Shown here: piece after piece, positions 43,984 to 54,065 of the stretch
Position numbering within the stretch: the stretch's first letter is position 1
Layout: the number at the start of each line of letters is the position of its first letter
DNA from: Hypnocyclicus thermotrophus
GTDB lineage: Bacteria > Fusobacteriota > Fusobacteriia > Fusobacteriales > Fusobacteriaceae
Reading direction: 5' to 3'
Assembly: GCF_004365575.1 (NCBI RefSeq)
Contig: NZ_SOBG01000006.1
Location: forward strand, 1 to 64,000
DNA: 64,000 nt
Notes under the pieces: model-generated
The model's database searches: none
Told to the model about the DNA's origin: nothing
The model's input: the letters and a program-made list of their open reading frames with translations, nothing else
Made by a program: the position numbers and the translations under genes

Positions 43984-44388
43984 TTACTTAGATTTTATAA
44001 CAGATTTTAATAATGTGAAATCTTGAGATATTCTTGTAATAGCTGTTTGATATCTAATATTATTTTTAGCTTGCTCTACTTTTTCTTTTTCTATATCTAC
44101 ATTATTTTTATCATTTCTCATAATAGTATTTTTTTCTACTACTTCTAATGGTTTTATTTCTTTTATATTTAATGTATTAATTTTAATATGTTTTGAGTTT
44201 GTTGTTACTCCTTCTAAAGATTTATTTTCTCCAAGTGCGGTATTTAAATATTTTTCAAATTCAATATCTTTTCTTTTATAATTTGGAGTATTTACATTTG
44301 CTATATTATTTGCTATCGCTTCAGCTCTTTTATTATAAGCGTCTAATCCTTTTTCTAATATAGTAAATCTGTTATCAAAAAGTTTCAT
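43984..44388 (-). CDS. flgB: flagellar basal-body rod protein FlgB
   Basis: A 134-residue proximal rod protein with ANNIANVNTPNYKRKDIEFEKYL at the N terminus and a C-terminal helix ending ISQDFTLLKSVIKSK. It begins the basal-body gene run. There is only a 31-base gap after popT, with no convincing separate promoter, so the flagellar genes may be read from further upstream. Confidence 0.94.
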   Translation of the reverse strand: MKLFDNRFTILEKGLDAYNKRAEAIANNIANVNTPNYKRKDIEFEKYLNTALGENKSLEGVTTNSKHIKINTLNIKEIKPLEVVEKNTIMRNDKNNVDIEKEKVEQAKNNIRYQTAITRISQDFTLLKSVIKSK

Positions 44389-44419
44389 GATTTCCCTCCT
44401 TAAAAAATTTTAACTATTT

Positions 44420-45223
44420 TTAAGAAATTTTATATACAATAAACATTCCTAAAATAATTGATATAATATCTAAAATAAGCATAGAAAAAGTAATCCCAGG
44501 ATAAATTTCTATTATTGACGCTAAAATAAGTCCTATGATAAATAAAATAGTTTGCTCTCTATGGGTTTTTAATAAAAAATCAATAATTCTTGCAAATATT
44601 ACTATCCCCAATATAGCACCTATTCCAATTACTGATAATGGTAATATATTTAAGTTATTTACAAATCCTATTACATTATGGTATTCTCCTAATAATAATA
44701 ATATTAATGATCCTGATACTCCAGGCATTACCATTGTTCCTGCAGCTATTATACCACAAAAAAACAATTTAATTAAGTATACAGTACTCATATTAATTAT
44801 ACCACTTTCAATTCTTTGAAAACCATTAAAATATCCTAAACCTATTACAATAAGCATCCCTAGTACTAAAAATAAAAAATTAATACTCTTTATTCTTACT
44901 TTTTCTTTTTTAGAAATAAAAAAAACAGATGGTATTATGAGTCCTATAAAGAAAAAATTTGTTGCTTCATTATAATTATTATACATATATTCAATAATTT
45001 TTGAAAAAATTAATATTCCTATAATAACACCTATACCAATCTGAATTAAAAATTTAATAAATTCTATTCTTTTTTTATTATCTACCTCAAAAAATTCTCC
45101 TATTGCTTCTGTTAATTTATCATAAATTCCTAATACAAAAGCTAATGTTCCACCTGAAACACCAGGAATAATATTTGCTGCTCCTATAGCACTTCCTTTT
45201 AGTATGTTTTTAATATACTCCAT
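44420..45223 (-). CDS. DUF368 (PopT-type) polyprenyl-phosphate transporter
   Basis: A 267-residue membrane protein with about eight helices and the two inverted family motifs: GAANIIPGVSGGTLAFVLGIYDKL near the start and GTMVMPGVSGSLILLLLGEYHNV in the middle. DUF368 proteins were identified as undecaprenyl-phosphate recycling transporters (PopT). It returns the lipid carrier used for cell wall and glycan export. It overlaps aroQ by 14 bases and precedes flgB. Confidence 0.88.
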   Translation of the reverse strand: MEYIKNILKGSAIGAANIIPGVSGGTLAFVLGIYDKLTEAIGEFFEVDNKKRIEFIKFLIQIGIGVIIGILIFSKIIEYMYNNYNEATNFFFIGLIIPSVFFISKKEKVRIKSINFLFLVLGMLIVIGLGYFNGFQRIESGIINMSTVYLIKLFFCGIIAAGTMVMPGVSGSLILLLLGEYHNVIGFVNNLNILPLSVIGIGAILGIVIFARIIDFLLKTHREQTILFIIGLILASIIEIYPGITFSMLILDIISIILGMFIVYKIS

Positions 45224-45662
45224 CTATACTCTCCTCTTTTTCTTTTATATATTCTATTGCCATTAAATACCCAATATCTCCAAAACCAGTCAATTTACCT
45301 ATTACAATATCTGAAATAACAGATATATGTCTAAATTCTTCTCTTTTGTATACATTTGTCATATGAACTTCTATAGTTGGGATTTTTACCGATAATAAGG
45401 CATCTCGAATAGCAATACTATAATGAGTAAAAGCGCCTGGATTAAATATAATATAATTTATATCTTCAAAATATGCTTGTTGAATTCTATTTACAATTTC
45501 TCCTTCAATATTCGATTGAAAGTCTAAAATTTCATAATTATATTTTTGAGCTTTGATTTTTATATTATTTATTATATCGTCTAAAGTTTTGTCTCCATAA
45601 AGGCTCTTTTCTCTTTTTCCTAAAAAATTTAAATTAACTCCATTAATAACTAATATTTTCAT
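45210..45662 (-). CDS. aroQ: type II 3-dehydroquinate dehydratase
   Basis: A 150-residue flavodoxin-like enzyme of the shikimate pathway converting 3-dehydroquinate to 3-dehydroshikimate. NGVNLNFLGKREKSLYG carries Arg17 and Tyr22 of the active-site lid. INPGAFTHYSIAIRDAL and EVHMTNVYKREEFRHIS supply the other catalytic residues, including His. It sits between nrdR and popT in the same unit. Confidence 0.95.
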   Translation of the reverse strand: MKILVINGVNLNFLGKREKSLYGDKTLDDIINNIKIKAQKYNYEILDFQSNIEGEIVNRIQQAYFEDINYIIFNPGAFTHYSIAIRDALLSVKIPTIEVHMTNVYKREEFRHISVISDIVIGKLTGFGDIGYLMAIEYIKEKEESIDGVY

Positions 45663-45672
45663 ATTTTATCCC

Positions 45673-46125
45673 CTATTTTTTTATAGTTTCTATTTCTTTA
45701 ATAAAAGACTTTAAATCATCAAATTTTTTATATACCGAAGCAAATCTTACATATGCTACTTCATCTATTTTTTTTAATTTTTTCATTATAAGCTCCCCTA
45801 AAAAAGAGCTTTTTATTTCTCTTTTATTTGAATTTTCTTCTATTTCTACCTCTATTTCATCCACTATTTTTTCTAATTCTTCTCTTTTTATTTCTCTTTT
45901 TATTGTTGCTCTTAAAAGTCCTCTTAAGATCTTATCTCTATTCAATATTTCTTTGCTTCCATCTCTTTTTATTACATATATAGGTAATCTTTCCACTCTT
46001 TCATATGTTGTAAAACGTTCTCCACAATTTATACATTCTCTTCTTCTTTTAATAGAAAAACCTTCTTGATAATTTCTACTATCAATTACTTTACTATCCT
46101 CAGATTTACAGTATGGACATCTCAT
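45673..46125 (-). CDS. nrdR: transcriptional repressor NrdR
   Basis: A 150-residue protein with a zinc ribbon (C3, C6, C31, C34) followed by an ATP-cone (VIKRDGSKEILNRDKILRGLLRA). It senses ATP/dATP and represses ribonucleotide reductase genes. No NrdR boxes or nrd genes were noticed in the window. It is eight bases after the EIIA gene. Confidence 0.96.
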   Translation of the reverse strand: MRCPYCKSEDSKVIDSRNYQEGFSIKRRRECINCGERFTTYERVERLPIYVIKRDGSKEILNRDKILRGLLRATIKREIKREELEKIVDEIEVEIEENSNKREIKSSFLGELIMKKLKKIDEVAYVRFASVYKKFDDLKSFIKEIETIKK

Positions 46126-46133
46126 ATAATCAC

Positions 46134-46601
46134 CTAAATTTTTTCTTCTTTATCAATTAACTCTAATATCTCTTTTGGAGTTTTTGCATTAATAAGTTTA
46201 TTTCTAAATACCTCTTCTCTAATTAATCTAGATATTCTAGCTAATATTTTTAAATATACTTTACTTTCTGAAGATGGCGATGCAAAAATAAAGAATAATT
46301 TTACTTTTTCTCCATCTAGTGATTCATATTCTATTGGAGTTTTAGCACTAACAAAAGCAATCGTTAATCTAGTTGCAGCTTTAGTTTTTGCATGTGGAAT
46401 TGCTACACCTTTTCCTATTCCTGTTGTTCCCAACATCTCTCTTTCATTTAAATCTTTATAACACTTTTCTTTATCAATTATATTTTCTGAAAATGATAGT
46501 ATTTCTGAAAACTTGTTTAATGCTTCTTTTTTATCCTCTAAATCTAAATCTAATTTTATAAGTTTTTCCTCCATAAAATCAGTAATTTTAACTAATTCCA
46601 T
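46134..46601 (-). CDS. PTS EIIA component, fructose/nitrogen (PtsN-like) type
   Basis: A 155-residue PTS_EIIA_2 domain with phosphorylatable His70 in GVAIPHAKTKAA. It stands alone without EIIB or EIIC, which favours a regulatory PtsN-like role over sugar transport. Neighbours are recO and nrdR, not sugar genes. It overlaps recO by 14 bases. Confidence 0.85.
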   Translation of the reverse strand: MELVKITDFMEEKLIKLDLDLEDKKEALNKFSEILSFSENIIDKEKCYKDLNEREMLGTTGIGKGVAIPHAKTKAATRLTIAFVSAKTPIEYESLDGEKVKLFFIFASPSSESKVYLKILARISRLIREEVFRNKLINAKTPKEILELIDKEEKI

Positions 46602-47313
46602 TTAAAATATTCCTCCTCATTAACTGCTTAAAATCTATTTTTATATGTAAATGGTAATTTATATATCTTTCTAAAATAACAATAATATCAATTATTTGTT
46701 TATCATCAAATTTTAACTTATTTATTCCTTCAATGTCAATATTAAATAATTTTTCTAAATATATAACTTGTTCCTCACTTAATTTTATAATATTATAATT
46801 ATTATGCTTTGTTATTTTCCCATTTATAATATCAAATTTATTTCCTTTTTCAACACTAAATAATATCCCTTCATACTTTATTATATTAAACAAATATACA
46901 GTAAGCATTATATAAATATTATTAATATTTTCTTCTTTATTTAAATAAATCAACGCTTTTTTAGTCATAACATATATTTTTTCTATCAAATTTTCTTCTA
47001 CATTAATAGAATTCAAAATAAATAATATATAATAAAGTAAATTAATTTTATCTAAATTACTGTAAATTTTATTTAGATATTTATTTATTTCAAATGATTT
47101 TATATTATATTTATTGTTATTCTTATAGATATAATAGTTTGATATAACACCTATTTCTGTTGCATTTATATCTCTATTTTTCGATTTTCTTATTCCTTTA
47201 ATAAATATTTCTAATATTCCTAAATCTTTTGAAAATAATTTTACAATTCTATCTGACTCATTAATATCTATTTTTTTTATTATTATACACTCTGTATTTA
47301 TTATTTTTTTCAT
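46588..47313 (-). CDS. recO: DNA repair protein RecO
   Basis: About 241 residues with the RecO N-terminal OB-fold (ECIIIKKIDINESDRIVKLFSKDLGILEIFIKGIRKSKN) and a helical C-terminal half. The C-terminal zinc cysteines found in many RecO proteins are absent, and the sequence there is extremely Asn/Ile/Lys-rich. RecO helps load RecA at gaps. ATG 47313 is preferred: the OB-fold begins there and AGGG precedes it; the longer frame overlaps the upstream gene. It is divergent enough that the call rests chiefly on the N terminus. Confidence 0.8.
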   Translation of the reverse strand: MKKIINTECIIIKKIDINESDRIVKLFSKDLGILEIFIKGIRKSKNRDINATEIGVISNYYIYKNNNKYNIKSFEINKYLNKIYSNLDKINLLYYILFILNSINVEENLIEKIYVMTKKALIYLNKEENINNIYIMLTVYLFNIIKYEGILFSVEKGNKFDIINGKITKHNNYNIIKLSEEQVIYLEKLFNIDIEGINKLKFDDKQIIDIIVILERYINYHLHIKIDFKQLMRRNILNGIS

Positions 47314-47320
47314 TTTTTCC

Positions 47321-47842
47321 CTATTCAAATAAATTTTCATCTATATTCTTATCTATCTCTATATCAAAAAAACGAATTTTTTTTATAATAATATTTTTTT
47401 CATATATCTCAATTAATTTAGGAAATTTTATTCCTCCTATCTCTTCTACATCTCTAATTAAAATACTATATCCATTATCATACTCTACTTTAATATTTAT
47501 ATTCTCCTCTATATCAAAATCATTTTTAATAAAATTAATATAGTCTAATATATTATCTTCTTCTATTGGCTCTTCTATATATTGTTCGAGTAAAGGATAA
47601 TAAGTTTTTTTCACATTATTATTATAAATGTATTTTTCTCCTTTATTTATTTCTGGATATATAACTTCTTTATATAATTTATCTGGAAATTCTACTATTA
47701 AATTATATTTTTTGATTTTAACATTTTTTTCAATAAAAGTCTCTTCTTCTACAAAACTCTTAAAACTCTTTATATTTATTAACTCTTTTCCATATATAAA
47801 CACATTAAACACTATAAACATTATACTTATTATTTTTTTCAT
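47321..47842 (-). CDS. LolA-like outer-membrane lipoprotein carrier homologue
   Basis: A 173-residue exported protein with a signal peptide (KKIISIMFIVFNVFIYG). The mature part has the beta-strand pattern of LolA-like half-barrels: an early FKSFVEEETFIE segment, the strand pair YNLIVEFPDKLYKEVIYPEINKGEKYIYNNN and a YIEEPI loop. Family similarity is faint but consistent in length and order. It would shuttle lipoproteins across the periplasm. It is transcribed between mreC and recO. Confidence 0.55.
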   Translation of the reverse strand: MKKIISIMFIVFNVFIYGKELINIKSFKSFVEEETFIEKNVKIKKYNLIVEFPDKLYKEVIYPEINKGEKYIYNNNVKKTYYPLLEQYIEEPIEEDNILDYINFIKNDFDIEENINIKVEYDNGYSILIRDVEEIGGIKFPKLIEIYEKNIIIKKIRFFDIEIDKNIDENLFE

Positions 47843-47854
47843 AATGACTCTCCT

Positions 47855-48649
47855 TTATTTTATGACTAAAACTTCATATACTTCAAAAATATTAAATGGA
47901 ATTTTTACATAAATTGTTTTAAAAAATTCATTTTTCTTATCTTCTACTCTTGTTACACTTCCTATATAAATTCCTTTTTTATAAATATCACTTATTCCCG
48001 AAGTATAGACTTTATCTCCTACTTTAATATTATTATCACTTGTTACATCCTCGATTTCTAATATTTCTGATTTCGCTCCTTTTAATATTGCAAGTATATT
48101 TTTTTCTCCTATAATTACACTTGTATAAATATTTTCTTTTGTTATCATTTCTACAATCGAATTAGTTTTATATACCTTTTTTACTTTCCCTAATAAATTA
48201 TTTTTATATAAAACAACTGAATCTTCTTTTATTCCATCATCTGAACCTTTATTTATAAAAAATTCATCATATACACTTAGTGCATCTCTAAAAGAAACCT
48301 TAGCTATTACAAAATCTTCTTTTATTTCTGACTTGATATTTAATATTTCTTTTAATCTATTATTTTCTTCTAGAACATTTTTTAAATTATTATTTTCTAA
48401 AATCAATTTATAATTTTCACTCTTTAATCTGTTATTTTCTTCTAGAATCAAATTTATATTTTTTATATTATCTACAGTATTTTTCGCACCTCTAGAAACT
48501 TTATAAAAAAATATTTTAAAAGGCAAAACTACTCCATTTATACTATTTTTTACAATATTCAAAGGCATTTGGAATAATAATATAATTATAATTAATAAAA
48601 ACAAGAGTAATCTTAATCTTTTTTTTCTTTTTATATCCTTTATTTTCAT
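47855..48649 (-). CDS. mreC: rod-shape-determining protein MreC
   Basis: About 264 residues: a short cytosolic basic end, a transmembrane helix (about 15-33), a coiled coil (about 65-105, ENNRLKSENYKLILENN) and the double beta-barrel periplasmic domain (VSFRDALSVYDEFFINKGSDDGIKEDSVVL). It scaffolds the elongasome. ATG 48649 is chosen, with AGGAG eight bases upstream. It has its own promoter and heads the run to glpX. mreB is about 30 kb away, and no mreD follows. Confidence 0.93.
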   Translation of the reverse strand: MKIKDIKRKKRLRLLLFLLIIIILLFQMPLNIVKNSINGVVLPFKIFFYKVSRGAKNTVDNIKNINLILEENNRLKSENYKLILENNNLKNVLEENNRLKEILNIKSEIKEDFVIAKVSFRDALSVYDEFFINKGSDDGIKEDSVVLYKNNLLGKVKKVYKTNSIVEMITKENIYTSVIIGEKNILAILKGAKSEILEIEDVTSDNNIKVGDKVYTSGISDIYKKGIYIGSVTRVEDKKNEFFKTIYVKIPFNIFEVYEVLVIK

Positions 48650-48677
48650 AATTTGCACTCCTAATTAAGTTTCTAAT

Positions 48678-48706
48678 ATTATATAATAAATAACCTCGTT
48701 TGTAAA
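48678..48706 (-). promoter_or_regulatory. promoter of the mreC unit
   Basis: Minus strand TTTACA, 17 bases, TATAAT, immediately after the groEL terminator. It may drive the whole mreC to glpX run, including the flagellar genes, since no gap in that run exceeds about 35 bases. Confidence 0.7.
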
Positions 48707-48715
48707 GTTGAGCAA

Positions 48716-48738
48716 TAAAAAAAGGGAGCTAAGCTCCC
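48716..48738 (-). terminator. groEL terminator
   Basis: On the minus strand GGGAGC and GCTCCC with a TTA loop, followed by a run of seven Ts. Confidence 0.85.
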
Positions 48739-48749
48739 TCAAATTTTTT

Positions 48750-50384
<1,635 letters not shown>

Positions 50385-50421
50385 TCATTCCTCCTTTTGT
50401 CTTAATATGAATTAAAACAAA

Positions 50422-50691
50422 TTATTCAACTATCGCTAATATATCATCAATATTTAATAATAAATATTTTTCTTCACCATCTTTTATTTCAGTTCCTGCA
50501 TACTTTGAATATACTACTTTATCTTTTATTTTTAAATCTTCTAATTTTTCTCCTTTTCCTAAAGCAATAACCTCTCCAGTAGTAGGTTTTTCTTTAGAAG
50601 ATGAGCTCGGTAAAATTAATCCACTTGCTGTTTTTTCTTCCAATTCAACAGGTTTTACTAATACTCTTTCACCTAATGGTTTAATTGTCAT
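50422..50691 (-). CDS. groES: 10 kDa co-chaperonin GroES
   Basis: An 89-residue co-chaperonin. The N-terminal [21 protein letters not shown] includes the mobile loop; GLILPSSS follows. It caps GroEL. An AGGAGG site precedes ATG 50691. It is the first gene of the heat-shock operon. Confidence 0.97.
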   Translation of the reverse strand: MTIKPLGERVLVKPVELEEKTASGLILPSSSSKEKPTTGEVIALGKGEKLEDLKIKDKVVYSKYAGTEIKDGEEKYLLLNIDDILAIVE

Positions 50692-50729
50692 TTTTAAAAC
50701 CCTCCTTTTTTTATTTTATTTTATTTTTA

Positions 50730-50756
50730 TTAGCACTCACTTAAAAAGAGTGCTAA
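50730..50756. promoter_or_regulatory. CIRCE operator (HrcA binding site)
   Basis: TTAGCACTC, nine bases, GAGTGCTAA: a perfect match to the CIRCE consensus. It lies between the groES promoter and start codon, so HrcA should repress groSL in unstressed cells. hrcA itself is not in the window. Confidence 0.96.
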
Positions 50757-50770
50757 ATACTTACATATGT

Positions 50771-50799
50771 ATAATATTATATTTTTAATTTCTTGTCAA
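50771..50799 (-). promoter_or_regulatory. groSL promoter
   Basis: Minus strand TTGACA, 17 bases, TATTAT; the CIRCE begins at about the predicted transcript start. Confidence 0.8.
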
Positions 50800-50880
50800 T
50801 AATTTTTTTGAAAATTTTTATTGATTATTTTAAATTTTTATGATAAAAAAAATTATTTATTTCAATGTGGGAGGATATAT

Positions 50881-52002
50881 ATGAAATTAACTGAAAATAT
50901 TTTAAATTTTTCAAAATCTCAAGATGAACCATTTTTTATATTTGATACTAATATTATTAAGGAAAATTATAATTTATTAAAAGAAAATATTAACTATTCA
51001 AAAATTTATTATGCTGTAAAAGCTAATTCGCATGAACGTATAATCAAAACTTTGATATCATTAAATTCTTGTTTTGATGTTGCCTCAATTGGTGAACTAG
51101 ATTTAGTATTAAATTTAGGTAGTTCACCCGAAAATATTAGTTTTGGAAATACAATAAAAAAAGAAAAACATATTAAATATGCATATGATAAAGGAGTTCG
51201 TTTGTTTGTTGCTGATGAATTTGATGAAGTCAAAAAGATAAGTAGAGTTGCTCCAAATTCTAAATTATTTATAAGAATTGAAATGAGTGATTCTGATTCT
51301 GACTGGCCACTTACAAAAAAATTTGGCACAAATATTGAAAAAGCAAAAGATTTATTAAGATACGGAAAAAAACTTAATCTTATTCCATATGGAGTATCTT
51401 TTCATGTGGGTTCTCAATGCTATGATAAATATATGTGGAAAAAGGCTTTATTAGAAGTTTTTGATATCTTTGAAACTTTAAAATATGAGGATATTCATTT
51501 AAAATTTATAAATACTGGTGGAGGAATGCCTGTTCAACATCTTAGAGAAATACCAAAAATAAAAGATATTTGCCATATAATAAATGATACTATCTCTGAA
51601 TATTTTTCAAATTATTCAGATCTTATCGTTGCCGTTGAACCAGGTCGTTCTATGGTTGGAAATAGTGCTATCTTATGCTCTAATGTTATACTCGTTTCTC
51701 AAAAAGAAAAAAATGAATGGGTTTATATTGATACTGGTATTTTTCATTCTTTAATGGAGGCGATAGAAGGTTTTCAATATGAAATAGTTTGTCCCTTTAA
51801 TAAAGGTAAAGAAAAGCTTTATACTCTATCTGGGCCTACTTGTGATAGTGTAGATACTCTTTATGAGGAGATACATTTACCTAATGATATAAAAATTAAT
51901 GATAAAATATTTTTTATTAATGCTGGTGCTTATACTACTGGATACGCAAGTAAATTTAATGGTATTTTACCACCAAAAATATTTTTTATTGATGAAATAT
52001 AA
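50881..52002 (+). CDS. ornithine/lysine-type PLP decarboxylase (alanine racemase fold)
   Basis: A 373-residue fold-type III PLP enzyme. Lys47 in YYAVKAN binds PLP. FHVGSQ is a conserved core motif, and C321 in GPTCDSVDTL donates to the active site across the dimer. The GPTCDSxD motif and length match eukaryotic-like ornithine decarboxylases and bacterial L/ODCs rather than diaminopimelate decarboxylase. It would supply putrescine or cadaverine. The start is ATG 50881 with GGGAGG upstream; a longer in-frame ATG lies within the leader. It stands alone, divergent from groSL. Ornithine versus lysine preference is not decidable by eye. Confidence 0.85.
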   Translation: MKLTENILNFSKSQDEPFFIFDTNIIKENYNLLKENINYSKIYYAVKANSHERIIKTLISLNSCFDVASIGELDLVLNLGSSPENISFGNTIKKEKHIKYAYDKGVRLFVADEFDEVKKISRVAPNSKLFIRIEMSDSDSDWPLTKKFGTNIEKAKDLLRYGKKLNLIPYGVSFHVGSQCYDKYMWKKALLEVFDIFETLKYEDIHLKFINTGGGMPVQHLREIPKIKDICHIINDTISEYFSNYSDLIVAVEPGRSMVGNSAILCSNVILVSQKEKNEWVYIDTGIFHSLMEAIEGFQYEIVCPFNKGKEKLYTLSGPTCDSVDTLYEEIHLPNDIKINDKIFFINAGAYTTGYASKFNGILPPKIFFIDEI

Positions 52003-52032
52003 AAAGACCTCAAAATTTGAGGTCTTTTTATT
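52003..52032. terminator. bidirectional terminator
   Basis: AAAAAGACCTCAAA and TTTGAGGTCTTTTT form a long stem between the convergent decarboxylase and rpsP genes. Confidence 0.85.
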
Positions 52033-52037
52033 TTAAA

Positions 52038-52307
52038 TTAGTTACCTTTTTTAGCTTCTTCAAATTTAGCCCAAACACCAGATTTAACTAAAATACTTTT
52101 TACAGTTCTTGTAGGTTGTGCTCCATTTTTTAAGAATTTAATTATTTCTTCTTCATTTAATACAACTCCATTTTCTTCAACTAATGGATTATAAGAACCT
52201 AAATAAGCGATAGCTTTACCATCTCTTTTACTTAAAGCTTCCATCGCAGCAATTCTGTAAAAAGGTGCTTTTTTTCTTCCTAATCTAGTTAATCTTAATT
52301 TTACCAT
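52038..52307 (-). CDS. rpsP: 30S ribosomal protein S16
   Basis: 89 residues with the S16 signature MVKLRLTRLGRKKAPFYRIAAMEA and LKNGAQPTRTVKSIL. It assists 16S rRNA folding. It follows ffh in the same unit ylxM-ffh-rpsP, the order common in Firmicutes, though rimM and trmD do not follow. Confidence 0.97.
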   Translation of the reverse strand: MVKLRLTRLGRKKAPFYRIAAMEALSKRDGKAIAYLGSYNPLVEENGVVLNEEEIIKFLKNGAQPTRTVKSILVKSGVWAKFEEAKKGN

Positions 52308-52352
52308 TCTGTTTATCTCTCCTTTATTCTTATTTATTTATTATATATTTAT

Positions 52353-53675
52353 TTAAAAAGGAAATTTCATACCAGGAATTTTTGGCATGCTTCCTCCACT
52401 AAACATTTTCATCATTTTTTTCATTTGTTCGAATTGTTGAAGTAATTTATTTACTTCATGAACATTAGTACCGCTTCCTTTTGCAATTCTTTTTTTTCTA
52501 CTAGCATTAATAATTTTAGGTTTACTTCTTTCTTCTTTTGTCATTGACTGAATTATAGCTTCTACTTTTTTCATTTCTTTTTCAGCTGGTGCTAAATCAC
52601 CAATTTGATTTGCTCCAGGAATCATTTTCAATAAATTACTAATCGGCCCTAATTTCTTTATATTTTGCAATTGTTTTAAAAAATCTTCCAAATCAAATTC
52701 TTGTTTTTTTATTTTTTCTTCAAGTCTTTTAGCTTCATCTTCATCAATAGCTTCTTGTGCTTTTTCTACTAAAGACACTACATCTCCCATTCCTAAAATT
52801 CTTGAAGCTAATCTATCAGGATGAAAAAGTTCTATATCTTCTAATTTCTCTCCAACTCCAATAAATTTAATTGGTTTACCTGATACAGCTTTTATTGATA
52901 ATGCTGCTCCACCTCTAGCATCTCCATCTAACTTTGTTACAACAACGCCATCTATGTTAAGAGTTTCATTAAATTTTGAAGCTACATTTACAGCATCTTG
53001 CCCTGTCATAGCATCTACAACTAATAAAATTTCTTGAGGTCTTGCCATTTTCTTTATTTCTTTTAATTCATCCATTAAATTTTCATCTATATGAAGTCTA
53101 CCAGCAGTATCTAAAATTATATATGTTGCATGTTCTTCTTTTGATTTTGTTATTCCTTCTTCACATATTTTTACAGCATCTTGGCTTCCTTCAATAGTAA
53201 ATACTCCAACTCCAATACTTTCTCCTAATACTTGAAGTTGTTTCATAGCAGCAGGTCTATATATATCTGCTCCTACTAAATATGGTTTTTCACCTTTTTT
53301 CTTTAAGAATTTTGCCAATTTTGCTGCAAAAGTTGTTTTACCAGCTCCTTGAAGTCCTGCAAGCATTATTATTGTAGGTGGTTTATTTGCTTTTGTTAAG
53401 CGTGCATTTGTCCCCCCTAATAGTTCCACTAATTCATCATGAACTATTTTTATAAATTGTTGCGCTGGATTAATTCCTTTTAACACAGTTTCTCCAACTG
53501 CTTTTTCTTTTACTTTTCCTACAAATTCTTTTACAACTTTATAATTCACATCTGCTTCTAATAAAGCAAGCCTAACTTCTTTTAATGCATCTTTTATATT
53601 ACTTTCATTAAGTACTCCATTTCCACGTACTTTTTTAAATATTTCTTGAAATCTATTTCCTAAATTATCAAGCAT
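52353..53675 (-). CDS. ffh: signal recognition particle protein Ffh
   Basis: A 440-residue SRP54 GTPase. It has an N domain, a G domain with GLQGAGKTT (107-115), DTAGRLHID and TKLDGDARGG, and a methionine-rich M domain ending MKKMMKMFSGGSMPKIPGMKFPF-type sequence. It binds 4.5S/SRP RNA and signal sequences and docks at FtsY. The SRP RNA gene and ftsY are not in this window. Confidence 0.97.
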   Translation of the reverse strand: MLDNLGNRFQEIFKKVRGNGVLNESNIKDALKEVRLALLEADVNYKVVKEFVGKVKEKAVGETVLKGINPAQQFIKIVHDELVELLGGTNARLTKANKPPTIIMLAGLQGAGKTTFAAKLAKFLKKKGEKPYLVGADIYRPAAMKQLQVLGESIGVGVFTIEGSQDAVKICEEGITKSKEEHATYIILDTAGRLHIDENLMDELKEIKKMARPQEILLVVDAMTGQDAVNVASKFNETLNIDGVVVTKLDGDARGGAALSIKAVSGKPIKFIGVGEKLEDIELFHPDRLASRILGMGDVVSLVEKAQEAIDEDEAKRLEEKIKKQEFDLEDFLKQLQNIKKLGPISNLLKMIPGANQIGDLAPAEKEMKKVEAIIQSMTKEERSKPKIINASRKKRIAKGSGTNVHEVNKLLQQFEQMKKMMKMFSGGSMPKIPGMKFPF

Positions 53676-53688
53676 TAAAACACCTCTT

Positions 53689-54006
53689 TTATTGAGCTTC
53701 TAATAATTCTATAATTTTTTTAATCTCATCTATTTTATACTTTTTATCTATTTTTCTTAATATACTTAAGATTTTTTTATCTCTATGAAAAAATCCTAGT
53801 TTTTTTTCATAATCTTCAAGTATTTTTATTCCTCTTTTTATATTATCATATACAGCTTGTCTACTTACAGCATATTCTTTAGCTATTTCTGATAAAGAAT
53901 AATCTTCTTCAAAATGTTTAAGCATATATTCTTTTTGTCTATTACTTAGTAAATTTTTATAATAACTAAGTAATAGAGAAGTTTCCATAAACTCTTTTAG
54001 CTCCAT
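53689..54006 (-). CDS. ylxM: YlxM-like SRP-associated helix-turn-helix protein
   Basis: A 105-residue protein with the sigma-70 region-4-like HTH of YlxM (LSNRQKEYMLKHFEEDYSLSEIAKEYAVSRQAVYDNIKRGIKILE). YlxM stimulates the SRP GTPase cycle in streptococci. Its position directly before ffh is diagnostic. It starts the transcription unit with its own promoter. Confidence 0.92.
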   Translation of the reverse strand: MELKEFMETSLLLSYYKNLLSNRQKEYMLKHFEEDYSLSEIAKEYAVSRQAVYDNIKRGIKILEDYEKKLGFFHRDKKILSILRKIDKKYKIDEIKKIIELLEAQ

Positions 54007-54019
54007 TTTTAGCTCCTAC

Positions 54020-54048
54020 ATTATAATATTTTTATTATTTTTTGTCAA
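54020..54048 (-). promoter_or_regulatory. promoter of ylxM-ffh-rpsP
   Basis: Minus strand TTGACA, 17 bases, TATAAT: an exact consensus match. Confidence 0.85.
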
Positions 54049-54065
54049 GTGTTTTTTCTTTACAA

